Of a stretch of 64,000 bases of DNA, positions 36,291-48,826 are shown one piece after another. The stretch's first letter is position 1, and the number at the start of each line of letters is the position of its first letter. The stretch lies in contig NW_019211459.1 of assembly GCF_002443255.2 (NCBI RefSeq), positions 24,881,388-24,945,387 on the forward strand, written 5' to 3'. A program made the position numbers and the translations under genes. Under the pieces are notes generated by a model, which was not told the DNA's origin, did no database searches, and saw only the letters and a list, made by a program, of their open reading frames with translations. Origin of the DNA: Varroa destructor (Eukaryota; Arthropoda; Arachnida; Mesostigmata; Varroidae).

Positions 36291-38071
36291 AGCGCACATC
36301 GTGTGTTGTACCGTAGTGTTTGTGTCGATCGTTGAGCTGAGTTTGGGGCTTTCGTGCTTGCTACCCAGCCAAAGCTGTAAAACGGAGCGATATGGGAATC
36401 ACAGCAAAATAGGCAAAAACAGCAGAGGGCACCAGTCTAAATTAGCCCTTTTGTTTGTAAAAGAGGTAAGACCAGATCTAATATCTGCTTGTTCGCCTGT
36501 GTGTTACACCGCGTTCTCTTCACGTATCGCACAGTAATGGTATTAAAATACGCGGCGATATTGAAACGTCTCTAATAGTTTCGCGTTATCTCGTTGCGCG
36601 TTTGGCGCGGTCGAGTAGTGGCTCGCAGTGGATTGCGTAGTGAGTGTTGGTCGCCGCCAGCCGTATTTCAAACAGCAGCCGCGCTTCTGTGAAGAATTAT
36701 CACAAATCGAACGCGAAGTACACGCAGAGCGAAAAAAATAAGAGAGAAACGGAAAAAGCAGTGTATGTAATAGGGAAGGCTCTCAGTAAATCGAAGAAAG
36801 TCGCCCACAGTCGAAGAGAATACACTGTGCTCTAGAGATCGTTTAAGATCATCTTTTTTGTGTGTCTTTGTTGTTGTAGTCGTTACTGATGAGTAGGCAT
36901 ACTGGTTGATCACACTGTTGTCGTCCTCATTGGCTTCGTTGTGTTTGTGAGTTGCGGTCGTTGTAGAAAGAAAAAACGCACGATTCGATAATTCCGAATA
37001 GTCCTACCGGTCCTGTTCTGTGAGGAAACAAACAGCTGTCTTAATAGCATTAGTGATTAAACGACTGAGAGGAGAGCATACGAACACGTCTAAACGAAAC
37101 ACAAACAGGGCCGTACGCATTTACATTACTCCTCACGGATAGGTGTTTCATCTTTCGTTTGTCGTCTGCCGCCTTTCGTTGCTCGACAGGATTCTCTACG
37201 AGGCTACGCTGTGCCATTGACCATGTCCTCGGTGCCCTCGTCATCACGAGGACCGTTTCCCTCCGTGTAGTCTTCAATCTGCAGTTATGCTGTTGCTCGA
37301 CGACGGCAATTAAGCACAGCAGTCTATTGAGATGCGATTGAGAGCGTTGACCTGTGAATCGCTGTGGTGCGGTACAAGCACGTCTAGTGATCAGATAGCA
37401 AAATAAATTTAAAAAAATCACGCCACCGTTCTGTTCTACAAGAGGGAGCAACTAATCAACAACTGCTGGTTGAGAGAGAAACAGTTCAACTCGGAAGTTT
37501 TGTAAATATCGTTCTTTTGTCCTTGCATCGTTTCTGTGCTTCTTCGTTTAGCGTGCCTCCTTGTTGTTGCGTGCTTCAAGAGTGTCTGTGTACGTGTATG
37601 GTGTGCGTGACATCGATGTGACATTGTGAGTAACAGGTGATAAAAAGTGGAGTGTGAAACTACATGCGTCGTTTGCCCGGTCCTGATTCACGTTCAAGAC
37701 TACGGCCATGGTCCGTTTGGAGGCAGTGCAAGCAGTTCCATCAACAGCAGTTATTAAATCTGTAATACTAGTTGTCGTAGAAGTTTCTGATGGCGGCTTT
37801 CTGGCCTATACCAGCAGTGTAAGAAACTAAGCTAAGTGATCCGGTAACTGTGTGACGACGGAAATGCGAGAGTGTACAGTATCACAATAATCAATACACA
37901 CATCTCTTGAATTTCTGACACTTCCTTCGTGAGGCTGTGTGAATTTACGTGGGTGCTTGTCCACAAAGATTTCTCTACTTCGTTTACCATTCACCTTCCG
38001 TGGTGCCGCCTCGAAATCCTATTGCGAAACCCCCCGCAGCTCGCGGGGGTCCTCTGGCCGCTGCGTGCACG
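36291..38071 (+). other. Probable 5' untranslated leader or first intron region of Lim1
   Basis: The composition is intermediate between the CpG island and the intron, with many short purine-rich and CA-rich stretches. A strong donor-like site, AAAGAG|GTAAGA, lies at 36465/36466, so part of this interval may be a spliced leader. The frame 36277-36465 that ends exactly at that donor begins with a hydrophobic, signal-like stretch and may be an upstream ORF. Immediately before the Lim1 ATG the same frame is open back to a TGA at 37940-37942 but has no other ATG. Confidence 0.4.
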
Positions 38072-38247
38072 ATGAAGATGGTGCACTGCGCGGGCTGCGA
38101 ACGGCCCATTCTCGATCGTTTTTTATTGCACGTATTGGACCGGTCATGGCACGCCAAGTGTGTGCAGTGCTCTGACTGTCGATGTAGCCTCAGTGAAAAG
38201 TGCTTTTCGCGTGATGGCAAACTTTTCTGTCGGAATGACTTCTATAA
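38072..38247 (+). CDS. Lim1: LIM-homeobox protein Lim1 (Lhx1/5), first coding exon
   Basis: The exon encodes 58 codons plus two bases and ends at the donor TATAA|GTAAGT, phase 2. It holds one complete LIM zinc-binding domain with ligands C6, C9, H27, C30, C33, C36, C53 and D56, in the C-x2-C-x17-H-x2-C / C-x2-C-x16-C-x2-D pattern. The blocks [19 protein letters not shown]-x-WH-x-KCVQC, EKCFSR and FCRNDF are diagnostic of the Lhx1/Lhx5/Lim1 group rather than apterous or Lhx3. The protein is a nuclear transcription factor; the LIM domain binds cofactors such as Chip/LDB. There are two in-frame ATGs (residues 1 and 3), and both have A at -3. The second LIM domain and the homeodomain lie beyond the window, so the gene is partial here. 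Confidence 0.95.
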
Positions 38248-41200
38248 GTAAGTAGTAATCGACCTTATCTTAAATACGCATACGTATTGGGGCATTTGCA
38301 GGTGGATTAGAAATCATTGATCCAAATCTTTACGTTTAGTACTACTGCTACCTTAGAAAAGCATCACTGCTTCAACTGGCTGGCTCCTGCCAACATAAAG
38401 CGAAGTACGTTTCCACGGCTTCGAACCTAGACTACCTCACGTCTCATTAGGTTTAGTAGGCTAACAGTTACCTATACCATCAAAGCAAACGTTAGCTTTA
38501 TAACAAGAGTAAAGTTCTAAACGAAAACAAATGTGCGAGATGACACAAGATACGCCTTCCACCCCGGACGATATTCGATCAACAATGAATCCCGCCTCTA
38601 GTCCATTTTTCAAGAAATATACACTTACTTATCTTCGCGCCAACCTTTTTCTAGTTGCTCCTGAGGTGCAATAGGCGTTATTCAGTAGTTGTTCGTATAT
38701 TATCGTTAGATGCGGGGGCAACTGTTCGAAAATCGAGGATTACAAGCGAAAAGACAGACACATATACATACAGATGGGATAAATAGAGTTAACAGCAAAA
38801 ACTTAGCGACATCAGCTCCAAAACAAGTTTTCAAGCAGAAAATGTGATCCGTCAACAAGAGCACATTAACTAACCGTAATAATCCCACTTTGATACGTTC
38901 GAATTTGCATGACAGTACCTGTTACGGTATGTAGATGGCATACTGCGTGTATTCACGGTCTAAAGCGTTCGCAGTAGCGGAACTTGATCGGTAAAGGCGT
39001 TCACCGAGCTGAAAGCCCGAACATATCGTTGAGACCCTTGCTGTTTTATCAGTGACGCGGCGTTAGTGGTTTTAAGTAAAATGATCCATCGAATGAAGGG
39101 CCAACAAGGAACGATTGGCTTTAAAGGCCTTTGTGTAAGCTACTCGAAAGAATCGCGCACGGTTGTTCGATATGAACGTGTGTCCCTGCTTGTATGCGTA
39201 TGTAGAATAATATAAGACCGTATGCTGTCTCTAAACATGATTCGTAAGGAGCGGCTTGGAAGATACTGAGAGCGCTTATTATACGGTCTGCGTGTACCGC
39301 GTTCAAATTTTGAGCGTGTAAATATTTTTCTGGACAATGCTTTTCAGCGCATTTAGGCTGCGAAATTTCTAATTAGCCTGTTCCATACCACCATGGTGCT
39401 ATGGTTCGGCAAGGCTGTAACTGAGCGAATAACGTTTGATATACTATGCACCAAATGATATATCAAGCACCATCGAGCCGCTACAGACGAACAGTTGCAC
39501 CAAAACATTGAGGAGCGACTTGAAGAAATATATTATACAGTCATATTTCCGTATACGAAAGATTGCTTTTGTAGTCGCAGATATGACGGTAACCGACCCT
39601 GAAACGTGTGTTCAAGTATATAGACATGTTGAAATGGAATTTACACAGATTGTGTAGTCTTCAAGAAGGGTTTACTAAACTTGTTACACCACTATATTGG
39701 ATGGTACGAAGTAACACATTTCTGGTTGGCCTATCTTACGTGCTTAAAAAGAATGTGTCTTTTTCTAATCTTTATTACAAAGATCTTCTCCTGTACAATC
39801 AGAACAATTTAAACAGTTAACAGGAGTCCTTTTTTTGCTTTATTCATGCTCACAACTTTCAGCTTCTACCTTTTAACTTCGACTCTGAGTTATACAAAAT
39901 TTTGGAGCTGCGAGCTTGCGCCATCAGTAGTTACCTTAGAGCTTCTATGTTGCACCGCATCATACGCGTACGTACCTGCTATAGTAGTAATTCATCGGTA
40001 AGCAGCTATATATCGGTACATTGTTGCCTTGTTGTTAGTTTTTCTTTTCGAGAAAAGACTGTTGTTTGATGGGAAGCGTTGCTTATCATAGCCCATTCCT
40101 TCGTTTCGGCTTGCTTTGATCCCTTCCAAGCAGCCGCTAATACTGCCAAAGGCAGTTGTTGAATCGGGAGTCAACAGAAGCCAAGTGGTTTTTAGTTTTT
40201 CAATTAAAGTTGTGTGTCAAGTGAGAAGTTCTCGTTGGAGAGTACCACTGCTGTAGGCTCGCCATAGCGCCCGCACACGGTAAATATCTAAATATATCCC
40301 TCTAAGTATATCGGTCGCAGCAAAGATAGCGAATACAATAACTGTAGTAGCAATGTCATCATATGGAGAAGTGCTTAATAACATAATTTAACGACACGGG
40401 ATGGTAACCACAGAGCAAATGCTACTACGACACAGATACAACCATAACTTTTCTCAACTACTACCCTGCAGGCGAATAGTCCATGCAGGCAGGTTTCTGC
40501 TACCCGCTAAGCTCTGGATTGTTACTCTGCCAACGATCATGGTACACGTACTGCTGGTATTGAAGTTAACGCCGATCCCATCCCATATGGACCGTTGTTA
40601 TCCTGACAAATAATTTGTACGGGCATAGACCTGCCGATCAAATATTACGGAACTATCGTTACTCGTAACCAATGCTCGTACCTATGAAACGTTACCCAAA
40701 CAACACATACACACGCTTGAAAAAGGACGATGGCCATTATCGGGGTCGCCAACAGACACACGCACAGAAGTAGAACTGCTGTTATCAACCTGTAGGCCAT
40801 TAAGAATCCAACAGGCGATAACCCAAATCTCCGTTATAGTACTAAGGATTATAGAGAAAGAAAAAGTGAAGCGACTTAGCAGGGCTTAAAAGTCTGTGGC
40901 AATATTATTCCATGTTTTTGCAGCTTGTATGTTATATATATACTGTCAGTGGGTTTATGTATATCTCTGTCTTTTTGTATATGCGCATATATCTGTTACT
41001 TTAATCGTCGTCAATGTCGTTTCTACGGTAAGTCCCCGGTCTGATAGACTCGCTTGCTTAACACCAAGCAGATGACTATGTCGGGCTTCGCTCGAACTGA
41101 ACGCACGTTGCGTCTGCAACTGGGGACGTGTACATAAACACGGAATATATATGCACACATATATAGATCCCAGCACATATGATTTTGGCAGTGGTTGAAG

Positions 41201-41422
41201 CTTCCCGTGTGTCGTCTGTAGCCATATTTGCATGTAGGTAGTATTAGTAATAAAGGATGTGTGAACACATGTCAGTCTGCCAGTGGATATCGTTCATAAT
41301 CTAGCTAATGATTGCTATTGACTATTGTTAGAATTTACTCAGTGCACACGTTGTTTTGATTAATGTTACAGTCCTGTTTTACGTAAGGAGCCTGGCAGTT
41401 TTTACTAGACGATTCAAGTATC

Positions 41423-41464
41423 TACTATACGATCACCGGCATGTTTGTCGGTGATCGTATAGTA
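41423..41464. repeat. 16-bp perfect inverted repeat (hairpin)
   Basis: TACTATACGATCACCG at 41423-41438 pairs with its exact reverse complement at 41449-41464 around a 10-nt loop, which can pair further inside. No other copy was noticed in the window. Confidence 0.85.
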
Positions 41465-41993
41465 CAGATTGCTCGCGTATGCGGCTTCTTCTTTCGATCA
41501 GCAATCGTCCCTTGCAACCCGCAAATCTAAAATCCACTTTGATCTGTCGTCTGCTGTTTCATTCTTTGTGTTTGTGTACATGCGACTGTTACGCCAATGC
41601 GTATTCACATACGATGTACCCTATCCATCATATATAATACGGTGAGCTTGATTGCGCCCTCTCCTGCTAACGTTGCTGGTGGATTGTGGGCGGCAATCTT
41701 AAAAACACAATTGGATACAACATTACCTGCCTGTTCTTATGCTACTGCTTGCGCATCCTAATAACAGCTACGGCTATTGCGAAAGGATTGACGTTTGAAT
41801 TGACGGGATACAATTGTTATTATTGCTTTCCATTTTCAATGAGAATGAACTCAAGATTGAAGAGCACCGTAGATGCACTCCCGATTGAGAGTAAGAACGA
41901 TACCGAGAAAAACTCGGGTACTTTATAAACAAATGCGTAGGTATTTATACCATGTCTATGCCAGCTCGTATGGGTAAATATGCGGTAATACAA

Positions 41994-42039
41994 AAAAATA
42001 TATGTAAATTGTGGTTTACTACAATTTACTTATATTTTT
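41994..42039. repeat. 19-bp near-perfect inverted repeat
   Basis: The arms at 41994-42012 and 42021-42039 match with one mismatch and are separated by 8 nt. The core is GTAAATTGT/ACAATTTAC and the outer parts are A/T-rich. Confidence 0.75.
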
Positions 42040-43280
42040 ACTACAATGCAGGTAGGTTATAGGGATTAGTTATTTGCCTACATTTAGACTGAGCAACTAT
42101 ACCAAGGTATATCAAGTTCCCTTGTTGTCGACGTAGAAAGTTAAAAGGCTAAGTCTGTGTCGGTCAAATGGGCTGTTATACAAACGTTGTACAAATCCAC
42201 GTCAGGTTTGGCTACCGAAGAGATAGACTCTATAACTGAAATGATAGACAATATGTATAAATCGCTAAAATGCAAATGTAACTTTACTTATCATATAATA
42301 GTTAATTCATGTTTGGCTTTTGAAGTTATGTATTAGAACGCATAAGCTCACTGTTAGAAGTAAGTGTGTTTATAATAACAAATTTAGATCGTATAGCATG
42401 GATTTATAAGACGGTTACTCTAATTTAATTATTCTAACAACAGCACTGCCATCGACAAGTAATTAGTGCACCTAGTAATCATAAATATACGTTATTTCAC
42501 GTACGTAATATTATATCAAGTGATATTCTTCTCCTTCAAATGCCTATTAAAATATCTACGACAAAAACCTAGCTGTTTCTGATAAATTTTCGAGTTTTTT
42601 TTTTAAATCTAAACCGTATTAGATTTTTAAAAAACTAATAAAAATTAACGGCTGGCTCTATTGAAGTCAAAATTTGCAGAAGTTATATGAAAACTGGCAA
42701 TAGTATGGACCATCAACATTGAGCAAATAAAGCTCTTAATCTTGATGGAGGTTTGTTCAGCGTCGAAAGTAACCGATCCTTCCCCAAATTTCAAAAACGG
42801 CGCCATAATGAGTTTTTTTTCTGCGTGAAAAGACTAACCTCATGTCCAGGTGGTACCAAGAATAGCGGATGAGCGCATGTCCGCTACTACAAATAGTCCG
42901 CTAACGTTCATTTAAATACTTATTATATACTTTTCACTGGAATAAAGTTCAAAATGGGTCATCAATATGAACTATGAATCTATTGTATAGATTATTATAG
43001 TTATCCGTTTATAGCGTCCTGTAATCGCCTGTGACGTACTGAGTGACTTAACAATATCCGTCACGTTATAACACGTTTCAGTTTGTTACTATCCTACGGT
43101 CTATATTAGCCGTGACCGTTAACGCCGCAGCTACTGCAGCATCTGTTGACAGAATTTAGCTACAATGGTGGCGTTCTGATGGCGATAAAAGTGATCTGGT
43201 AGAAGTCGTCTTCTAAACATAGACCATATTTCCCGTTAGCTTTTTCTGTTATTTCCTGTCGTTTCTATAGCTGTTTCAGC

Positions 43281-43297
43281 TTTTTTTTTTTTTTTTT
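43281..43297. repeat. Poly-T tract
   Basis: Seventeen consecutive T following CTGTTTCAGC. No exon is evident after it. Confidence 0.9.
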
Positions 43298-44088
43298 ATC
43301 GCTTCCCTGTGATTAGACGAAACATATGCGGATTGTCGCAGTTGGTTCAGTAGGCCCTATATATATGTATACCTTCTAATTAGTAGTGAAAAACATTTGT
43401 GGAAAACAGCCTGTTCAGTGGCAGTGAAAGTGGGCCTGGCGTTAACCCATCTGAGTGATAGACTTGAAACGCACAGATGGTAGAAACTGTTCCGGTAGGT
43501 GCGACACTCGTTTCCTATTAAATAGACCACCTAAAATTACAGTTCATCCTGAAATGACAACGATACCAGAGAAGGATGACGTTGACTCACGACATATGTC
43601 CGCATTGTGCTGTTTATCAACACCCTACGGTGTTATTTTTTATATGATATCGCACTATATACGAGTCTAATTATGACAGACTAATTGACAGATGGTTGTT
43701 GCTGTAGTTGTTGCTTCATGGTCACTGCCAGCGGCGTAGTAGTTCCTTTTGTTATTGTTTCTGCTGTTGCTACTGTTATTGTGCCTGTCACAGACCACGA
43801 TAGTTAATTTTCGTTACAAATTTTCTGTTCGTCTCGGCCTTTCCGGCCGTCTTAGCCGCTCTTTCTCTGCCTCATTCTTTTTGTCGTTGTCCTTTTTTCA
43901 TCCTAATTGCGCTCCAACAACAACAGCAGCGTCACTGTCAATGTTGTCTTTATCAAAACAACGCGGCAGGCGGCCGCCGACAGAAGCGACCAGGCAGCAA
44001 CATCTGCGAAGCGAAGACTGCCACAGTAGAAGTAAGGGTAAATGCAAAAACAACAACCCACAGATAAATAGCGTGGCAAAGTCGGTGA

Positions 44089-44108
44089 CAGCAGCAGCAG
44101 CAGCAGCA
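44089..44108. repeat. (CAG)n trinucleotide repeat
   Basis: About seven CAG units within a CAA/CAG-rich stretch. They read as poly-Ala in the frame leading into ATG 44109, which opens a signal-peptide-like frame. Confidence 0.9.
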
Positions 44109-44285
44109 ATGAGACCTGCGACAGGCACAACAACAACAATGGGGGCAATTCTTCTTTGTTATTTCGTTGTTGTCCAGCCGTCTTTTGCCATCCCCCAGCT
44201 GTGCAGTAGGGCTACATTGGCTCGCTCCATCTTGCACCATGGACCCCAACACATCTCACTGACGTTAGGTTTACTGGTCTGGTGA
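44109..44285 (+). CDS. Candidate signal-peptide exon, unrecognised
   Basis: From ATG 44109 the frame reads a short Thr-rich lead, then MGAILLCYFVVVQPSFA, which looks like a secretory signal with a small residue at the likely cleavage site. About thirty more residues follow before TGA at 44283-44285. GT dinucleotides near 44269 could serve as donors, making this the first exon of a secreted protein nested in the Lim1 intron. The frame is also open upstream through poly-Leu and poly-Ala low-complexity sequence without an ATG, which weakens the case. No family match. Confidence 0.2.
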   Translation: MRPATGTTTTMGAILLCYFVVVQPSFAIPQLCSRATLARSILHHGPQHISLTLGLLVW

Positions 44286-46127
44286 TCTTAGCGATTTTGC
44301 AAATAGATGCCGAAATCTTTCCGGCGGGTTTCTCCTTTGTACTATAGAAAACAATGGGCTAAATAGCGCATGATCGTACCTTCTGTTTCTTCTTTCTAAC
44401 AACAGTGTGGTAAACTGAAGGGGGCGGGAAGGCTGAGTCCGTATAGCGGCAACCGAATTGACTAGTGAGCCCTACAGCGTGTCTAAGCCCTCATCGCTAA
44501 CGTCGATGACGTAAGCTAGCAATGTGCATCCAGCCTTCGCTTCCCTGTGAGTGAAGAACTTTTTGATAGCCAAGTTTGCTGAACAGAAGCAGCATCGGCG
44601 GTCCGTATTCAGTAAAGTGCGAACGCATCAACGACGTCCAAGAAGAAGACGAAACAGAGAAAAGATAGAAAATAGAAAAACGCGGTGTAAAAAAGTAGAA
44701 ACGTTTGGCAAGCGCGAATCAGTTCGAAACGAGCGGATATCGTTGGACGATTTCACGCTTGTCCCTATCTATCCATCTATCTATCGTGTCGCAAACATTT
44801 CCGCCACCGTGAACAACGTTGACGACGATTGTCTAAGCGTCGTCTTCTGGTTGACAAGCCGGTTTCGATACAAAACGGTGTTTGGGTATCGCTGAAATCG
44901 CCCTTATCACCGATTTTAAACTATTTCGTGACGAACGCCATCTAACTCCAGGTGCAGAACGTATCTGCCTAATGCTTAGCGAATCAATGTTGCCCTAAAC
45001 GGGCTGAAAGTTTTACGGTGAAGGGCAAACTTATTCATTCGTACGGTGTTCGTAATCAATCGACTCCTTCTCAGATTTAAAAAGAGCGGAAACCTAACCA
45101 ATAGCCTGGTCGATGAAATTAAATATAGAAATAAAAAATAATGGATGAAAAAGAAAGAAGAGGCGCCCGTTGATTCCGTGGGTTTCATCCGACCCAGTGT
45201 CATGATTCATGTTAGAGGGAATAGATTGAGCCAGTTCTGTATTAAGACAGAATGTTCAACTTAACAAACTATTAATAGTCGTTACTACGTTAATACGTAT
45301 CGGTTACAGACCATGCTTATTATAGATGCCACGGTTTGAACAAATGATGACCAACAAAAAAACTGGCCAACATTGTGATCGACAAGCCTACACGTTGACA
45401 TACAAACATCAAAGTAAAGACCCAATAAATTTCGATCTTATTTGATAGTTTTCGAAAATAATCGATATTTTGTATAGTAACATATAGTACCCTCTATAGC
45501 GACGTAATTAAACGTCTCTGATTATATCCGTTTCCACTGACCGCTGGCCACCTAAGTTCTATAGATGTCCACGTCAATAAATTCCTAATATGTTTAGCCG
45601 CAGCTCTGCCTAAATTGCAGATCTCATGATGAACCCTCAGAAATGGGCATTGGCAATAACCCAGAATAATTTTACTGTTGCCATTGGCGTCACGTAGATC
45701 CGCATGAAAACAAGCGACAAAGAAAAACATATTTTTCGACAACCTTTTGCTTTAGATGAAGACCTCATTTGCCGGACGGGAACCACAAACGTGACGTTTT
45801 ATTTATGACCTACATGATTTACTCTGAAGAGCATTTACCTATTTGCTTTTGGTAATTGCTAAATTGGAATGGAAGCATTGCATTAATATAGTAGACTGTT
45901 CATTGAATGACACAGCATCACCATTGTCAGTAGGCCGTAGTAACACTTATGAATAAGGCAGGTCTTTGTTCCTGTTGCTGTTGTAACGTAGCAAGCCCCG
46001 CAAAACAACTACTTCTTCCGGGGGGCAAGCAGACAAGTAAAACAAAAATGCGTAGGCCGTATTAGGTTTCGAGTTGTAGTAAACCCTTAGCATCTACAGT
46101 GGTCGAATCGGTGGCCCCGGTTAGGTA

Positions 46128-46153
46128 GTAGGCCGCATTTTCCTGCGGCCTAC
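46128..46153. repeat. 10-bp GC-rich hairpin
   Basis: GTAGGCCGCA at 46128-46137 and TGCGGCCTAC at 46144-46153 are perfectly complementary around a 6-nt loop. No T-run follows, so it is not a typical terminator-like element. Confidence 0.75.
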
Positions 46154-48787
46154 CAAGACACGGCGATGCTGGGCACCATACGCCTGCTCCTATAGACCAC
46201 CCACAGAGAAATGGATCGTCCAGGAATGCAGGAAGGTTGCTATAGATGGGTTTCTACGGTAAAATAGTGAGACAGCTACGTCTGAAGTTGCGACCGTAAG
46301 ACAACCTGCAGATCTTGGCCCGTAGAATACATAGGTGGTAGAAACAGTACCTATCTAACCAAAGAGACCTGTACCGGCTGCAGTGATCAGGCTGGAAAGT
46401 GTTGCAAACGCGGATAACGAGACTTGCACAGATGGAGTGCTTTGAAAGATTTGTGCTGAGACCTTGAGAACAGGGGTAGTTATACGAGCAGCAATGAAAA
46501 GTAACTATGACGGCTAAACTATTTCGAATGGTTTTTCTTTTCCAGGAATGCTAGGAAAAAGTGATGTTTCTGCTTAAATAAGTGTGAACCTGCAACACAT
46601 TTAGGTATAACACTTCGAAAGCTATACTTCCATTCTCGTGGGTGCAGAACAGATCTAACTGCACGTGAGCCGGTGGAGCATATCGACGGGAAACGTATTT
46701 GTGTTTTGGACGTGCCAACGTTTCATGAACGTAACGCAGTTGTCGAGCTAAAGATAGAACTTATATCAAATGAAGCTCTGTGGCGTTCTATAAAATTTTT
46801 ATAATACCTGCACATCTCACGCCTAAACCTTCATACGGTATTTGGCTTTATAGATAATTCTGGCGTTCGGCATTGTAGGGTTACCATTGAGTGTGCAGCT
46901 AAAGCCGTCCAAATACAATCGTTGGCACTGTTCCTGGCGGTAATTTGCCATACCTAAAAACCTGATTATGTCCTAGTCAGACGAGCGTGAGTCTGCCTGA
47001 TTCTCATGTCTCTGCTGTACGTTCTCTCTTGCGACAAACGTTCGCCTACCGTCTTCGAGTAACGGAAAAGCGGCAAAGCCCATCGCCAGGCATCGCGGGC
47101 GACTGTAGTTGCGTCGGCTAGAGGAGCAGCTGATATCAACTCCTATTCGATTGCCTGTCCGTCTTACTGATCCGGGTGTTAGTATATACAAGTGAGACGA
47201 CAAACGGACTGCTAAACGTCTATACTAGGTTACGAACAGATCAGCCGGGTAGCGTACTGGTACCCAGGCATTAGAAGGTTGGAGCTTGAGATGCAGTATG
47301 CTTTACTGTGCAAGTCATATAAAAATTCACTGTGGATAAATAATGACAGTCCGTTATAAAGAACATATCATTCAGCTGTATGGTGTTAGTATCATTCAAC
47401 GATACGCGTATAGTGTACTGTAAATAATTTTATTGTTTTTTTTTTTTTAAATCTTTGTTGATACGATCTTTCACTTGGCTAACACGAGGATGACTCGAGG
47501 TTCACTGCTGTATCCGTAAGTATTATTAGAAGAAACACACCTTGGTATCATTGACGTGTTTGTCGTCTCTATCAATAGCAAACGGCCATTTGCCAAACGC
47601 TATTACCTTCGCTACTCTTAATTTGCCAAACACCGCGCCTCCCTGGCATTGTTTTGCTAACGCACTTATCTCAGACGAGCTGACCTCGTCGACATTTTTA
47701 AAGTGCCATTATTATCCCCCATTGTGTTTTTATTGCTATGTCCGCCGCGGCTGCCTTATTCGTAAATTTTCACGCGTCAGTGCATTGCGTGATTGTCATA
47801 CTTAGCCGCCGATGAGAGCGTCTAAGCAGTTCATAGTACTCAGGTTAGAGCGGCCACTCGACACTGTCTTAATGTCTACGACAAAGCCGATCCATACAAA
47901 CACCCAGATCGCGGTTCATGACAGCAGGAAATCAATCAGTCACTGTAGCCACGGGGACAGCAGTAGCATATTGGTAGCAGTACATACATAGAAAGCTGTC
48001 AGCGAAAACAAGAGATCTGATAACCACGAAAAGAGACACGAACAACTGCTGATGCTGTCGCTCCTGCGGCTCCAAACACACTCCCTTCGACTTGTAGATC
48101 CGTCGATGTCTACAACTGAGTGTATGGCTTTCGACATCCCTCTCTTTTGGAGTCTATCCCGAACGGGCGTTACCATTGGGATGAACGCCTTAAATATATA
48201 TGTACATTTGTTCTCAGTTGAAGTGGAGCTTCGAAATTCAACTACTGCGAGTTCTTCTAGACGAACTAGCTATGGGAATTGGCATAGGCACCCGACCTAC
48301 CTATGTGCTTAGTTATGTATGACGTTAGGCGTCGGAGGACGAAAAAGAACTGTTCCGTACCTAAGTTGGTCTATCACTTTTTGCTCAAGAAGGGACTCGT
48401 GTAGTGGTGCGTATATCAGCAGATATGTGTGCATATGTACATACGTATGTGTATGTATATAGATACATGCAGACCTGTTTTACCATATTTCTCTATAGAT
48501 ATTTTGGTCCGTGCGGTTTTGAGCCGCCGTTGTCTAGCTGTTTGTCGTCCGCCGGGACTTTCCTTAGTTTAGCGCGGGCATCGTTCTCTGCGCTGGGGCT
48601 GGTGTTAGGTGAGCTAGGTGTCGCTACGCCTTTTGGATGTGGTAGCCTGCGAGGTGCGAACGGCCGCAGAGGGAAGGCAGGCCGAGTTGAAGATGAAAAC
48701 GATGAAGACGACAAATTCTCCTGCTGTTGCACGGAGCAAACTCGAGGACAATTCGAAATCGACTGACTGACGCTTTCGCTCTATCTG

Positions 48788-48789
<2 letters not shown>

Positions 48790-48824
<35 letters not shown>
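48790..48824. repeat. (CT)n microsatellite
   Basis: A pure CT run of about 35 bases at the edge of a GC-richer stretch. Confidence 0.95.

Positions 48825-48826
<2 letters not shown>

Noticed and set aside
43749..44108. Upstream part of a 178-codon frame, poly-Leu then Ser/Arg-rich
   Set aside because: It has no ATG before 44109, and the poly-Leu and poly-Ala parts come from simple repeats; only the ATG-initiated end was kept as a weak candidate.
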